A stretch of DNA of 64,000 bases from Isoetes taiwanensis. Lineage: Eukaryota > Streptophyta > Lycopodiopsida > Isoetales > Isoetaceae. The position numbers and the translations under genes were made by a program. The notes beneath the pieces were generated by a model. It was not told the origin of the DNA, did not search any database, and saw only the letters and a list, made by a program, of their open reading frames with translations. The DNA is taken from the NCBI GenBank assembly GCA_021234155.1, contig JAJEKV010000299.1:62001-126000 (forward strand). Reading direction: 5' to 3'. Below, piece after piece: positions 53,916-64,000 of this stretch (position 1 is the first letter of the stretch; each line of letters starts with the position of its first letter).

Positions 53916-55648
53916 AGATAGAGTTGGACAAAGACCTTCTTGATTCTATTGCTGGCACTGATCGTTGGTAACTGCACAATTTCTACAAAAAACTCGGAAG
54001 CTTCCTACAATTACCATCCAAACTGGAACTAATATACTTTTGTTATAATTAATTAATGCAAGTTGATTCATTATCTAGTCCTGTCCAACATATCAAAACT
54101 TAAAAAATGCCTAAGAAAATGCTTTAGCTCCCTTATTGCACAACCAATAACTGAGAAACAAAAACAGATTACAGATGTACTTGAGGTAGGCTCACAAACA
54201 GTAGTGAGCGATAACCCCCTTATGCAGTAAAAAGCTTTAATAAAAAAACATGTTTATCTGTCATAGAATGTGGTTTTGGCAAGGACAATTCTTAGAAAAT
54301 TGAATCTCCATTAAAGCCCATAAAAGGCATGTTCTGAAGCTCAATAGTTCACAAGAATAAAGATGATCAGTTTTGTATGTACATGTCACTCTCTTCTTAC
54401 CAGCAAGGATTCTAGATATCTACAGTCCTTTGCTAAATGTCTGATTAAACAGATCTTAGATACAGAATGAAACTATGAGGCCTAAGTCTTACTTCTTTCC
54501 TGCATATGTTCTGCAAGATATAACATTCTAATTCAGCAAAATACAAATAGCTAAATATTGTAAAAAATAATAATGTGCGTCCTATTGAGAAGAATCCAGG
54601 AATGCTGGCTTACAGATCTCCATATACAATGATAATCGATAGTATGATCCGTTAGCAACCTAAACATGAACTGCCAATCAGTTTTGATCTTTTGCCTTCC
54701 AACAAAAATAAATAACCACAAAGAAAATGCAAAACATGTATCATTTTTTTTTTTTCACTAACCTGGAAGATCGGCAGGCAAAAGTACGGCAGTTTATGGG
54801 AGATGGAATATGATCTTGTATTTTGTCTTTGAAACATCAAATCCAGTTATTATATTCTACAAATCATTCAAAAAATATACATACCGCTTTAACATACTTC
54901 GATGCTTTCGAACCTCAGAGCACAATACATAAAAATAAAAAATAAAAAATTGCAAAGCTGGCCATCTTTGTACCTCTGTAATATGCCTATACTCAAAATG
55001 ATTATGGGATGGAAGCTTTCTTATTATTTGAAGAAATGATAAGACAAATATCACTTACATTATTTAGAGTTGTAAAATTATAACCTTGAACGTCAAACTT
55101 TAATGCTGCAAATTGCCATCTTTGTTGTTTTCATAGTATGGGCCTGTCGGAATATTTAATCAAGAAAGATATTTCCAAAACATGCATGATATAAGCATGA
55201 CGATAATACAACAATGAACATGTTCCTAAATCATGATTGCTTTACTACTTTCTTTTACCACATGGGTTAGAGTTTGATAAAGAAACACGATCATCATACT
55301 GATGTACTTAAATACCTTGGTTGTATACGAATTTGCAGGATATTGAAACGAAGATTGCTCTGACAACAATTTTTGTTTTGCATGAGAAACAGAGAAGACA
55401 TGCCCACTCTTATGATGCGGATACACAGAAGAGGCATCTGAAGTCACTTCAATATCCGTGTGCATCTTTGTTGTCTCCATTGTCCTGTGGAGAGCCACCG
55501 TTGAACCACAAGATAGCAATACTGTCTCCAAGGGATAAAGGTGAAGGCGTTCTTGTATCTTTGCCATCCTGCCAGCCAATAAATGCTTAGTATCTTGCTT
55601 GCTATGGAAAGAGCTTAGCTGTTTACATGAAAAGCACTTAAATAGGAA
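53916..55648. repeat. Unit A of a ~1.7-kb tandem duplication
   Basis: Starts at AGATAGAGTTGGACAAAGACC and is collinear with unit B over the whole length (e.g. CTCGGAAGCTTCCTACAATT, GTGAGCGATAACCCCCTTATG, CTGGCTTACAGATCTCCATA). On the minus strand a 117-aa ORF (55226-55579) is open in both units. It begins just after an acceptor-like GGCTGGCAG in another frame that gives GDSIAILWFNGGSPQDNGDN followed by a stop. Neither is recognised. Confidence 0.9.
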
Positions 55649-57415
55649 AGATAGAGTTGGACAAAGACCTCCTTGATTCTATTGCTGGCACTAATCGTTG
55701 GTAGCTGCACACCAGTGTTGGAAAAACTTTTTATCATTATAGGAAAAATTCCTAACATTTTTCAAAGTATTCGGAATTTCTAGAATTCACTCGGAAGCTT
55801 CCTACAATTATCATCCAAGCCGGAACTAACATACTTTTGTTATAATTAATTAATGCAAGTTGATTCATTATCTAGTCCTGTCCAACATACCAAAACTTAA
55901 AAAATGCCTAAGAAAATGCTTTAATTCCCTTATTGCACAACCAATAACAGAGAAACAAAAACAGATTACAGATGTACTTGAGGTTGGCTCACAAACAGTA
56001 GTGAGCGATAACCCCCTTATGCTGTAAAAAGCTCTAATAAAAAACATGTTTATCTGTCATAGAATGTGGTTTTGGCAAGGACTTTTTTTGGAAAATTGAA
56101 TCTCCATCAAAGCCCATAAAAGACATGTTTTGAAGCTCAATAGTTCACAAGAATAAAGATGATCAGTTTTGTATCTACATGTCACTCTCTTCTTACCAGC
56201 AAGGATTCTAGAGATCTACAGTCCTCTGCTAAATGTCTGATTAAACAGACCTTAGATACAAAATGAAACTATGAGGCCTAAGTCTTACTTCTTTCCTGCA
56301 TATGTTTTGCAAGATATAACATTCTAATTCAGCAAAATACAAACAGCTAAATATTGTAGAAAAAAATAATGTGCGTACTATTGAGAAGAATCCAGGAATG
56401 CTGGCTTACAGATCTCCATATACAGTGATAACCGATAGTATGACCCGTTAGCAACATAAACATGAACTGCCAATCAGTTTTGATCGTTTGCCTTTTAACA
56501 AAAATAAATAACCACAATTAAAATGCAGAACATGTATCATTTTTTTTCACTAACCTGGAAGATTGGCAGGTAGAAGTACGGCAGTTTATGGGAGATGGAA
56601 TATGATCTTGTATTTTGTCTTTGAAACTTCAAATTCAGTTATTATATTCTACAAATCATTCAAAAAACATATACTTCGGTGCTTTCGAACCTCAGAGCAC
56701 AATACATAAAAATAAAAAAATAAAATTGCAAATCTGGCCGTCTTTGTACCTCTATAATCTGCCTATACTCAAAATGATTACGGGATGGAAGCTTTCTTAT
56801 TATTTGAAGAAATGATAAGACAAATATCATTTACATTATTTAGAGGATAGCTTGTAAAATTATAACCTTGAACATCAAACTTTATGCTGCAAATTGCCAT
56901 CTTTGTTGTTTTCATAGTATGGGCCTGTCGGAATATTTAATCAGCAAGATATTTCCAGAACATTCATGATGTAAGCATGACGATAATACAAACATGAGCA
57001 TTTCCCTAAATCATGATTGGTTTACTACTTTCTTTTACCACATGGGTTAGAATTTGATAAAGAAATACGATCATCATACTGATGTACTTAAATACCTTGG
57101 TTGTATATGAATTTGCAGGATATTGAAACGAAGATTGCTCTGACAATAGTTTTTGTTTCGCATGAGAAATAGAGAAGACATGCCCACTTTTATGATGCGT
57201 ATACACAGAAGAGGCATCTGAAGTCACTTCAATATCCATGTGCATCTTTGTTGTCTCCATTGTCCTGTGGAGAGCCCCCGTTGAACCACAAGATAGCAAT
57301 CCTGTCTCCAAGGGATAAAGGTGAAGATGTTCTTGTATCTTTGTCATCCTGCCAGCCAATAAATGCTTACTGTCTTGCTTGCTACGGTAAGAGCTGGCAT
57401 TTTACTACAAATAAA
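55649..57415. repeat. Unit B of the tandem duplication
   Basis: Homologous to unit A with scattered substitutions (about 5% in the ORF part) and a different stretch at about 55716-55785. The minus-strand ORF at 57006-57359 differs from its unit-A twin at nine of 117 residues, roughly what neutral change would give. Confidence 0.9.
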
Positions 57416-57420
57416 CCTTA

Positions 57421-57862
57421 GAGTTGGACAAAGACCTCCTTGATTCTATTGCTGGCACTGATCGTTGGTAGCTGCACAGTGCACACTGCTACAAATAGAC
57501 TGTAGAGTGCTTATGGTACTTGGATTTTGAAATGTTCCAATCCTTTCTGTGATGTGAGTCTTTCCATCCTCATCTTTACTCCTATTTAAGCCTGCTGCCA
57601 ACTCAGGCATAATCATCCTGCAGAAGCCACACATTTAAGTTTCCTGCTGTCTAGTTCCTCTCCTCCCCCATTAAAAGCCGTTTCACCATTTAATTTCGTG
57701 CCTTTTGAGCCAGGATTATGCCACATGGCACGATTTAGGGCGTCCATCATGACAGATGGACAGAGGACAAATCTGGACCGTAGATCAGGGCGGAGGGACA
57801 TTGGGACAATCTCGACCATCGATCGGGCGGATAGACAGACGCCACGGTCTTATAATATAGGA
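57421..57862 (-). other. Third partial duplication unit and possible 5' end of a second Helitron
   Basis: 57421-57480 repeats the unit start (GAGTTGGACAAAGACCTCC). It is followed by an exon-like minus-strand block IMPELAAGLNRSKDEDGKTH (57440-57634), shared with 27065-27280. The right edge, read on the minus strand from 57862, starts TCCTATATTATAAGACCGTG preceded by A, as Helitron 5' ends do. Confidence 0.4.
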
Positions 57863-57875
57863 TACTAGTAACGGC

Positions 57876-57892
57876 GCCCAGCGTTGATGGGC
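57876..57892 (-). terminator. Helitron 3' terminal hairpin
   Basis: Five-base stem GCCCA/TGGGC with a seven-base loop, seven bases before CTAG. In Helitrons this palindrome acts as the replication stop signal. Confidence 0.85.
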
Positions 57893-58035
57893 ATTCGTTG
57901 GAAGTTTGTAAATGTTTTTATTGCAATAAGAAATGTGTGCAGTAAGCTTTTATTATTGGAATAGAGAAATATTCAAACATAGTTATAGTGCCCAGTGCTG
58001 CTGGGTATTAGTACAGTGTAAGAAATCTATAGAAA

Positions 58036-59682
58036 CTAAGGGGCTATTTCATCCTGTAGAATTTCTTTGTAAACTACATTTGGAGTGAACCTCCTTTTGT
58101 TTTTTAGCAGTGCTCCTTGTCTTGAGGTTTCTTGAATGTATACCTTCACTCCGTGTTGTGTGGTGCACCTTGAGAATGTGACATAGAGCTGGCCGTGTGC
58201 GAATACTGGAGTTGGTAGGTAGATGCCAACGGAGGTCATTGACTGTCCTTGCGACTTGTTTATGGTCATCGAGAATGCAAGTCGCACGGGGAACTGTCTT
58301 CGCTTGAAGGGGAGGAGGTCGTTATCTGATGGCTCCAGTGTTATCCTTGGTATGAGGACCCGTGTTCCTTTGTAGGTGCTAGTGATTATTTCTGCATCTA
58401 TGATTCTTGGGTGCGCTTTGATTACACGGAGGCGGGTGCCATTGCAGAACCAGCCTTTGGGTTCATGTTTCTGAGTAGGATGATGATGGCACCATCCTTG
58501 ATGTGTAACTTATGCGGTGGCATGCCAGAAGGAGTCAGGTGGTTGATGAACTCAATTGAGAAATCCCTTGTAGCATCTTCGCCTTCTGCAATGATGGCAT
58601 CTATACTCGTGTACGTATGGAGTTGTCCATTCAAGCTTAGAAGGATCTTATTGTTGATTCTCAGCGTGTCTTCATTCTTTGGAGTCAAGATGGCCTTGTC
58701 ATACAGTAGGTGCACATTTGCCTCTGTTATTTCCTTGCCGAAGATGCTGTCAATCAAGTCGTCTTCTACCAAGCATTCTTCGGGTATCTCAACCAAGTCG
58801 CGATCGAGTCCTGACTCATTGTTCATCCGTTCCCCATTACCGAGTCGTAGCAGCCAATTTGAGAAGATTTGCTCGTCTTTTCCGACCCGCATATTTTGTC
58901 TTGGCTTGTGGGTTTTGAAATTAATCCACAACGGGTTTCTCTTGACACACTTCGAGATGATTGCTGTCTTTGTTGCACGCTTGATCACGGGCAATTGTTG
59001 TCGAAAATCGCCATCGGTGAGCAATAACATTCCTCCAAACGGCCTGTCATCTTGGCGTATCTCGCGTAGAACCCTGTCGATGGTAGTGAGTGCTTGCGTA
59101 TGTGTCATCCCCATTTCGTCCCATACCATGATGCTTGCCTTTCTAAGTACCTCTGCTTGTTGGCTTGTTGCACGTAGTGCAGATATTGCCTCTTGTGTGA
59201 GGTTGAGAGGTAACTTGAACGTCGAATGAACTATTTGTGCTCCCTTCAAGAGGAGGCTGGCAATGCTTGTCCAAACTATTGATACAACACCCATGCCGCA
59301 TCCTCTTAGTATGCTGATCAGAACTATTGAAGACGAATGTCTTGTCTGTGCCTCCTGGGCCGTCCACATTGATACATGGGGCTTGATGCTGGCTGATTGC
59401 ATCGAGGATAATGTCGGCTATGTGTTTCTGCTCCTTGTTGAGCTTTCCATAGTTTTCTTGCCCTTCTTTCAACTCCTTTTCTGCATCGAAGGTGGGTTCA
59501 TTTGGGAGATTGCCTAGAATGTCTATCCGTGGTTCTGGCAGTCCAAGTTGCTGGCATGTGCAGCTACTCATCTGGAAGATGCCGTCGATGTCCTTTAGTG
59601 CGTGGTTATAAGCCTGTTCTTGTGCCATCTTCTGTTGGTAGTCTTCTGTCAAGCTGTCCTTAAAGAGTTCCCATAGCTGCAT
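58036..59682 (-). pseudogene. Helitron PIF1-like helicase domain
   Basis: Segments 59682-59143, 59402-58422 and 58287-58036 carry, in order: EQKHIADIILDAI, the Walker A region DGPGGTDKTF, the Walker B region VWDEMGMTH, GDFRQQLPVI, NWLLRLGNGE, and the C-terminal SMTINKSQGQSMTSVGIYLP with QLYVTFSRCT. In Walker A the invariant Gly before Lys is Asp (codon at 59344-59346), predicted to abolish ATP binding. Frames change at about 59400 and between 58420 and 58290, where part of the domain reads in another frame. The helicase would unwind DNA during rolling-circle transposition. Confidence 0.9.
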
Positions 59683-59733
59683 TGGATCTTGTGGGTCATT
59701 GTATAGGCAAATGAATGCGAATGTCTGGCATAG

Positions 59734-60987
59734 CTACACAGGCACCTGGAAGAGGCTCGCGTCTTCGAGCGTTTTCTCCCACTCGGCGTCGTCTTCCAGT
59801 AAGCCGAGCTCTTTGGCAGCTTCCTTGAAAGTCGAACATAGTTTTCCATTAACATTGCGCATGTCTTCGAAGCTGGTAGCGCCCTTGATATGTAGCAACA
59901 GGAGACGGAGGTAGTAGCGGTCACCGTCCTTAGGGCTCACATTGTACATCCGTGTGATAAGCTTGAATTTCCCCTTCCTGCTTTTCCAGCCAGACTGGCG
60001 TGTGAACTTATAATACTGTGGGATCTCTGGATAAGTGTACTGATGTGCATTTGGGTCGTTCCTATTTAGCTCAAACCATATTAACAGCATTGTTTGTTTC
60101 TGCATCTCTCGTTCGATGGCTTCTCTTTCGTGGCCTTCTTGATAGTAGATGGCTGGGTTGTTAGGCAGGTGAACAGGTAGCCTATATATTGAATGAGAGT
60201 TGCCATGCATCTTGAAGCCGAATAGCCTCCACATGGCTTCAGGTGCAGATACATATCTCGTGTCAAGGTATTGCTTGATCTCGTCCCAATTGAATGTGGA
60301 TGTGGGTTCATCTGTTGGCTCTACAGTGACCTTTATAGATGCTCGATCATGCCCTTTGTGGATATACTTGTAGATGTACTTGACGCTGCCGACACTGAAA
60401 CATTGCTCCACATTGATATGTGGAGTTAGCCATCGATTGTGGGGTACTATCCACCTATTGTCAATAGGCGTGTCACCCCTCATAAAGTGGCTTGTGTCTC
60501 GTCTTCTATACTCTGGATAGCCATTTGTGTTGACTCTAGTGTGCTCATTAAATGGTTTTGGAAATCCCTTTGTGCATTCCTTTGTCGAGCTTCCTTCCTT
60601 GACTTCCATGCAAGGAGCTTTAGGGTTGAGTGGGCCATATGGTCCATGGACCATATGCTTGATGAAAATCTCTCGCAGATTAGGGTTTTCTAGACATGGC
60701 ATCTCAGCACTCGTGATGCTGTCAATGGCATCGCTATCCCGAATTTTGTCTTCTTGCTCGAGAATCATGAGGAGGTGGCAATGTGGAAGCCCTCGCTTCT
60801 GAAACTCTATTGTGTACGTGTGCGCCTTCACCTTGCCCAAGATATCGTTATCAAAGAGGTCGTGGAAGAACGCCTTGAGCTTTGTGTGATATACGCGTGC
60901 AATCAAGTCGGGCCTATCATGTGGCTGTTGTCCATGGAGCAGATTGTGTCTAATCTCTATCCAATTTGAGTTGCAGGTAAATGTCAC
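59734..60987 (-). pseudogene. Helitron Rep (HUH endonuclease) domain
   Basis: One 417-aa open frame. It holds FHDLFDNDILGKVKAHTYTI, the HUH motif in RGLPHCHLLMIL (two His around Cys) and CMEVKEGSSTKECTKGFPKP. It also has the two-tyrosine motif KYIYKYIHKGHD, whose tyrosines would attack and hold the DNA 5' ends. All catalytic residues of the Y2 HUH nuclease are kept. The frame breaks at both ends (about 60985 and 59740) from the flanking parts of the same protein. Confidence 0.92.
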
Positions 60988-62593
60988 AAAATGTCTGCTT
61001 TGCCAAATCTTCGTATCAAAGCCATTGAGTCCTGGTAGTTTTGTTGCATTGCTCTTGGACTCCCATTGAACGAAGAAGGCACGATGACCAGCTTGCCAGA
61101 TCTTAAGCCTCTTCGCTCTGCTTCATGGTCTACGTAGTCGATGAGGCCTTGATACAGCTCAACTCGTAGCTTCCTTTGGTTTTGCCTGATCCAGTTCAGC
61201 CTCCACTCTCGAGTAGATGTCCACAATGAATTGTTGCGTTAGCTTGCCTGCACAAAGCAGTGGATTGCAAGTTGGGCTCCTTATTTCCAGCCGATAATTG
61301 TAGAATTGAAGCACACTTATATTTTCCTGCTTCTTTGAAGATGTTGAACCAAAAGATGTTTTTGCCTTCTTCATTCCTATTTTCCAGCCCTGATCACCAT
61401 TCGGAAAGAGAATGGGATAAACCAAGGGATCAATATTTGGGTCTGTGATTTGGATCTTCTTGAGACCGCCACCCTTTTGGTGTATGCGGATGTCTCTATC
61501 AAATGGCGGTTCACCATCTGGGTTTACAAATATAATTGCAACTTCGTTTGAGTATGATGGGTTGTACCTCTTATGGTCTAGGCTCTGGTCAGTGTTAAAG
61601 TACATCCTAATATCCATTACACCTTCGCCCGAACGTTGTGCCTGATCTTCTACCTCATGCATCATCATTGCGCAGCTCAACATCTAGTTCTTTGAGGAGA
61701 TGGTTGTCACAATTTGCATTCTGGGGGTTTTGAACTCGTGTTTCATGGGCGCAGTCGGCATCCAGAATATAAAGTTGGGAGTACGTTGCAGCTTGAGAAT
61801 CATCAGAATAAGCTGGCCCTACTCTATGATAAGTTTGCCCTTGGATCTTGAAACAGTACAGGCCATGGCCTTCGAACTGCTCGATATGTGCACCAAAGGA
61901 AGCAAAGGCCAGTGCACTATTGTAGGTCCTGATGTGCTGGTATAAATTATTGGCTTTTGGGTGTTGGCAGCTTAGTAACATCTGAATGAGATGGGGCATT
62001 GGTTGTAGAGGCTCCAACTTGATTTGCCCATCGTGACAACAGTTTGTACCATCATCCTTGAATGCTAATGCCCCACAATGCATGCATTCCTTGTTAAATG
62101 GCCCACAATGGTGTCGTTCGATCTGTGTGTTTTCAATAGTCCTTGCTACTCTGTATGTAGAAGGCTGGGCTCTCAATTGACGTTGATATTGTGCGAGTTC
62201 ATCAAATCTTTGTTGTTGTTCCTCTTTTGTTTCTGTTGCAGCAACGCGAGCACGCTTTTCACGTCGATGTCTGGCAAGTTCGGCCAATCTTTGTTGATTC
62301 TCCTCTACAGTTTCTGTGGCAGCTCTTTGGCGTCTTTTATCACGTTTTTGTTGTGCATTTACTGCCAATCTTTGCAATCGATGTTCTTCTATTTCTATAG
62401 TATCACGTTGCAACTTTCTTCTCTTGTAATTCTCTCTTTGTTTCCCCAATCGAATTTCACGTTCTTGAGCTGTCTCTGCGGCACGCTTCTTCCTGTACCT
62501 ATCTCTCGAAGTTGCAAGCCTTCTTTCTTCATCGTTCATGGCTGCAAGCCTTCTTTCTTGAATAACTGTAGCTTTGTTTTTTCTATAAGTCAT
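60984..62593 (-). pseudogene. Helitron Rep N-terminal region
   Basis: 62593-61655 starts with basic, Arg/Glu/Gln-rich repeats (RRLAAMNDEERRLATSRDRY; EENQQRLAELARHRREKR), probably coiled coil. Then come the Cys/His cluster CGPFNKECMHCGALAFKDDG with CCHDG, and AHIEQFEGHGLYCFKIQGQT. The next frame (61683-61159) has YPILFPNGDQGW and the next (61226-60984) REWRLNWIRQNQRKLRVELY with GSPRAMQQNYQDSMAL. These are the standard Helitron N-terminal blocks in the right order. Breaks near 61660 and 61200 are frameshifts. Confidence 0.88.
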
Positions 62594-62640
62594 TTTAGGT
62601 CATTTATAAACCTAGGAAAAGGTCTAAAAGGCCATTTGTC

Positions 62641-63311
62641 AAAAGGTCACCTTTAAAAAAGGGCAAATTACGTTATTGTGATTATGCCATTTCCGAAAAA
62701 GGCAAAAAGGCCTTTTCTTGCAAGTCATTAAGGCCATTTTTGAAAGGGCAAAGGGAGTTTTTCCCTCCTGTTGTAAAGCCATTTTTGAGATGTGGGTTTG
62801 GAGTTTGACATTTACCATATTAAATCAAATTAATGATCTTGTATGATCTTAAATCATATTAAACCGAATGTTTTGTGGCTATGTGGGACAACAAATGTCT
62901 ACCCCAATCTGAATACGCCCGTTTCAACAGGTGCAACCATTGGTGTCTGCTAATGGGCACAAATTCAAAAGTGGTTTGGGTTGATTCCAATGTTCTCAAA
63001 TGTTGGTTCAGATGCTGGATAACATGGGGCCAGAACTGCAAGGGAAAATAATATATCATCAGTAGGGCTAATCCTTCAAAAGGAATGGAGAAGATTGACA
63101 TATTACCTGGTCATAGCATCCTTGAGCACGCTTAAAAATAGAGGCATGAGTAGCCGGGTATGGAATCAAATTTGGGATACCTTGCAAATGAAAGCTCCAT
63201 TTTGTCAAGAGGAGCATCACGTTCAAAAGCTTAAGTAAAGACTTAGAATTAATGCTAGGCATAAAACTTCCAAATTCATGGCCTAAATAGGCCAACTATG
63301 ATAAAATTCAT
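62641..63311. other. Helitron edge and 5' flank of the lipase relic
   Basis: No recognisable coding sequence. The Helitron's TC terminus should lie here or just beyond. Confidence 0.4.
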
Positions 63312-63939
63312 TTGCTGTTCAATTTTATAGCAGAGTCTACATCAGAGCATAAAATTGGAACTTTAGGAAGAAGAGATATTGTTATTGTATTGAGAGACAC
63401 AGTGGTAGGATACAATCTGTCTTTAGATAATATTGATAAAAGGAAATTTTCATCAGGCTGTAAGATCAAGTTTCGAAAGGGATTATATCATCTATACTTC
63501 TAAAAAAGGTTCCAGCAGATTTAACAGAATCAGTGCCAAGGCGCAGCTACTATGGAAAATCCATAGACTAATGGATAAATACAAAGATGAAGAACTTACT
63601 ATCACTGTTGCAGGACATCGCCTTGGAGGTGCTTTGGCACTTGTAAGTGCTTATGATATTGCAGAGTCTGGACTTAACAAAGAATGCAAAATGGTTCTTT
63701 CTTCTGCATACAGAGAGGAAAAAGTTGGAAACTATGACAGATTGGACAACATATTTGAGCCAATTTTAACAGAAACAGGGAATGATGATAAAGTACCTAT
63801 TACAGTTTTCTCATATGCAGCACCAAAATTGGGAAACGATGGTTTGAATCACAGTTGCAAAGAACTTGGGCTCCATTCTACAGGGAACAACTCTATTTTG
63901 CAGGAAACAAAATATAAATTACCATCGTTCCATCTATAA
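63312..63939 (+). pseudogene. Class 3 lipase / phospholipase A1-like gene relic, catalytic Ser lost
   Basis: 63312-63503 reads IGTLGRRDIVIVLRDTVVGY, the plant PLA1 'LGRRDIVVAWRGT' block. After a frame change near 63490 the 63433-63939 frame reads IIYTSKKGSSRFNRISAKAQ, then ITVAGHRLGGALALVSAYDI and VPITVFSYAAPKLGND. The nucleophile elbow GHSLGG is GHRLGG (Arg codon at 63629-63631), so no esterase activity is possible. The oxyanion RGT is RDT. The N-terminal third and the catalytic His region are missing or beyond the window. Family members release fatty acids from plastid or cytosolic glycerolipids. Two independent lesions make this a pseudogene. Confidence 0.8.
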
Positions 63940-64000
63940 GTTGAAAAAAGCATCAATATCAAATCCTACATTATAATATCAAAGCCATTGCATCTTTTTA

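Larger units (their letters stand above)
57865..62640 (-). mobile_element. Autonomous-type Helitron, decayed
   Basis: The 3' end (minus strand) is a GCCCA-7nt-TGGGC hairpin at 57892-57876, then seven bases, then CTAG at 57868-57865 followed by host T, the diagnostic Helitron terminus. The body encodes a Rep/helicase protein over 62593-58036. The 5' TC end was not located; it must lie above 62593, and the end given here is a minimum. The A+T-rich leader 62594-62790 has repeated AAGGCCATTT words. Confidence 0.88.

Noticed and set aside
58411-59229. 272-aa plus-strand ORF
   Set aside because: It is the antisense shadow of the Helitron helicase, whose minus-strand frame has the real PIF1 motifs.
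1-64000. CRISPR arrays, bacterial operons, rRNA or tRNA genes
   Set aside because: No regularly spaced direct repeats with unique spacers, no rRNA sequence, and no convincing tRNA cloverleaf was seen; the DNA is plant nuclear.

Overview
This is nuclear DNA from a land plant with a large, repeat-rich, AT-rich genome. The evidence is plant-type introns, TRICHOME BIREFRINGENCE-LIKE (TBL) genes, a group 3 LEA gene, and plant-type Ty1/copia, Ty3/gypsy, LINE, Helitron, hAT and Tourist-like elements. The density of degenerate repeats and the low gene count would fit a fern or gymnosperm better than a compact angiosperm, but no sequence here fixes the species.

Only three genes look intact. Two are TBL paralogues of the PMR5N/PC-esterase family, putative Golgi polysaccharide O-acetyltransferases: TBL-A (+ strand, 11425-13025) and TBL-B (- strand, 30237-31774). 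They share the same four-exon structure with equal intron phases and an identical exon 3 length. A third, broken TBL copy lies at 16472-16850. The third intact gene is a two-exon LEA_4 gene (- strand, 50976-51998) with an ABRE-like element upstream.

Region by region: 1-11 kb holds simple repeats, a repeated palindromic motif, relics of a HAD/NLI-type phosphatase-like gene and a LINE reverse transcriptase relic. 11-17 kb holds TBL-A, a decayed gypsy element and the TBL pseudogene. 17.9-21 kb is one LINE nested inside another, each with its own target-site duplication. 21-28 kb is mostly tandem repeats plus an Integrator subunit 3-like exon. 28-30 kb holds a Tourist-like MITE, a foldback and a miRNA-like hairpin. 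30-32 kb is TBL-B. 33-38 kb holds a LINE end, an unidentified multi-exon gene fragment and aspartic-protease exons. 38.7-40.3 kb is a solo LTR. 41.4-49.4 kb is a BED/DUF659/hAT gene split by a young copia element. 51-52 kb is the LEA gene. 53.9-57.4 kb is a 1.7-kb tandem duplication. 57.9-62.6+ kb is a decayed autonomous Helitron. The window ends in a class 3 lipase-like gene that lacks its catalytic serine.

No coherent new gene system is visible. The most informative features are the layered insertions with readable junctions, a possible head-to-tail Helitron junction, a 93-nt miRNA-like hairpin, and the palindrome family at 2-4.3 kb.
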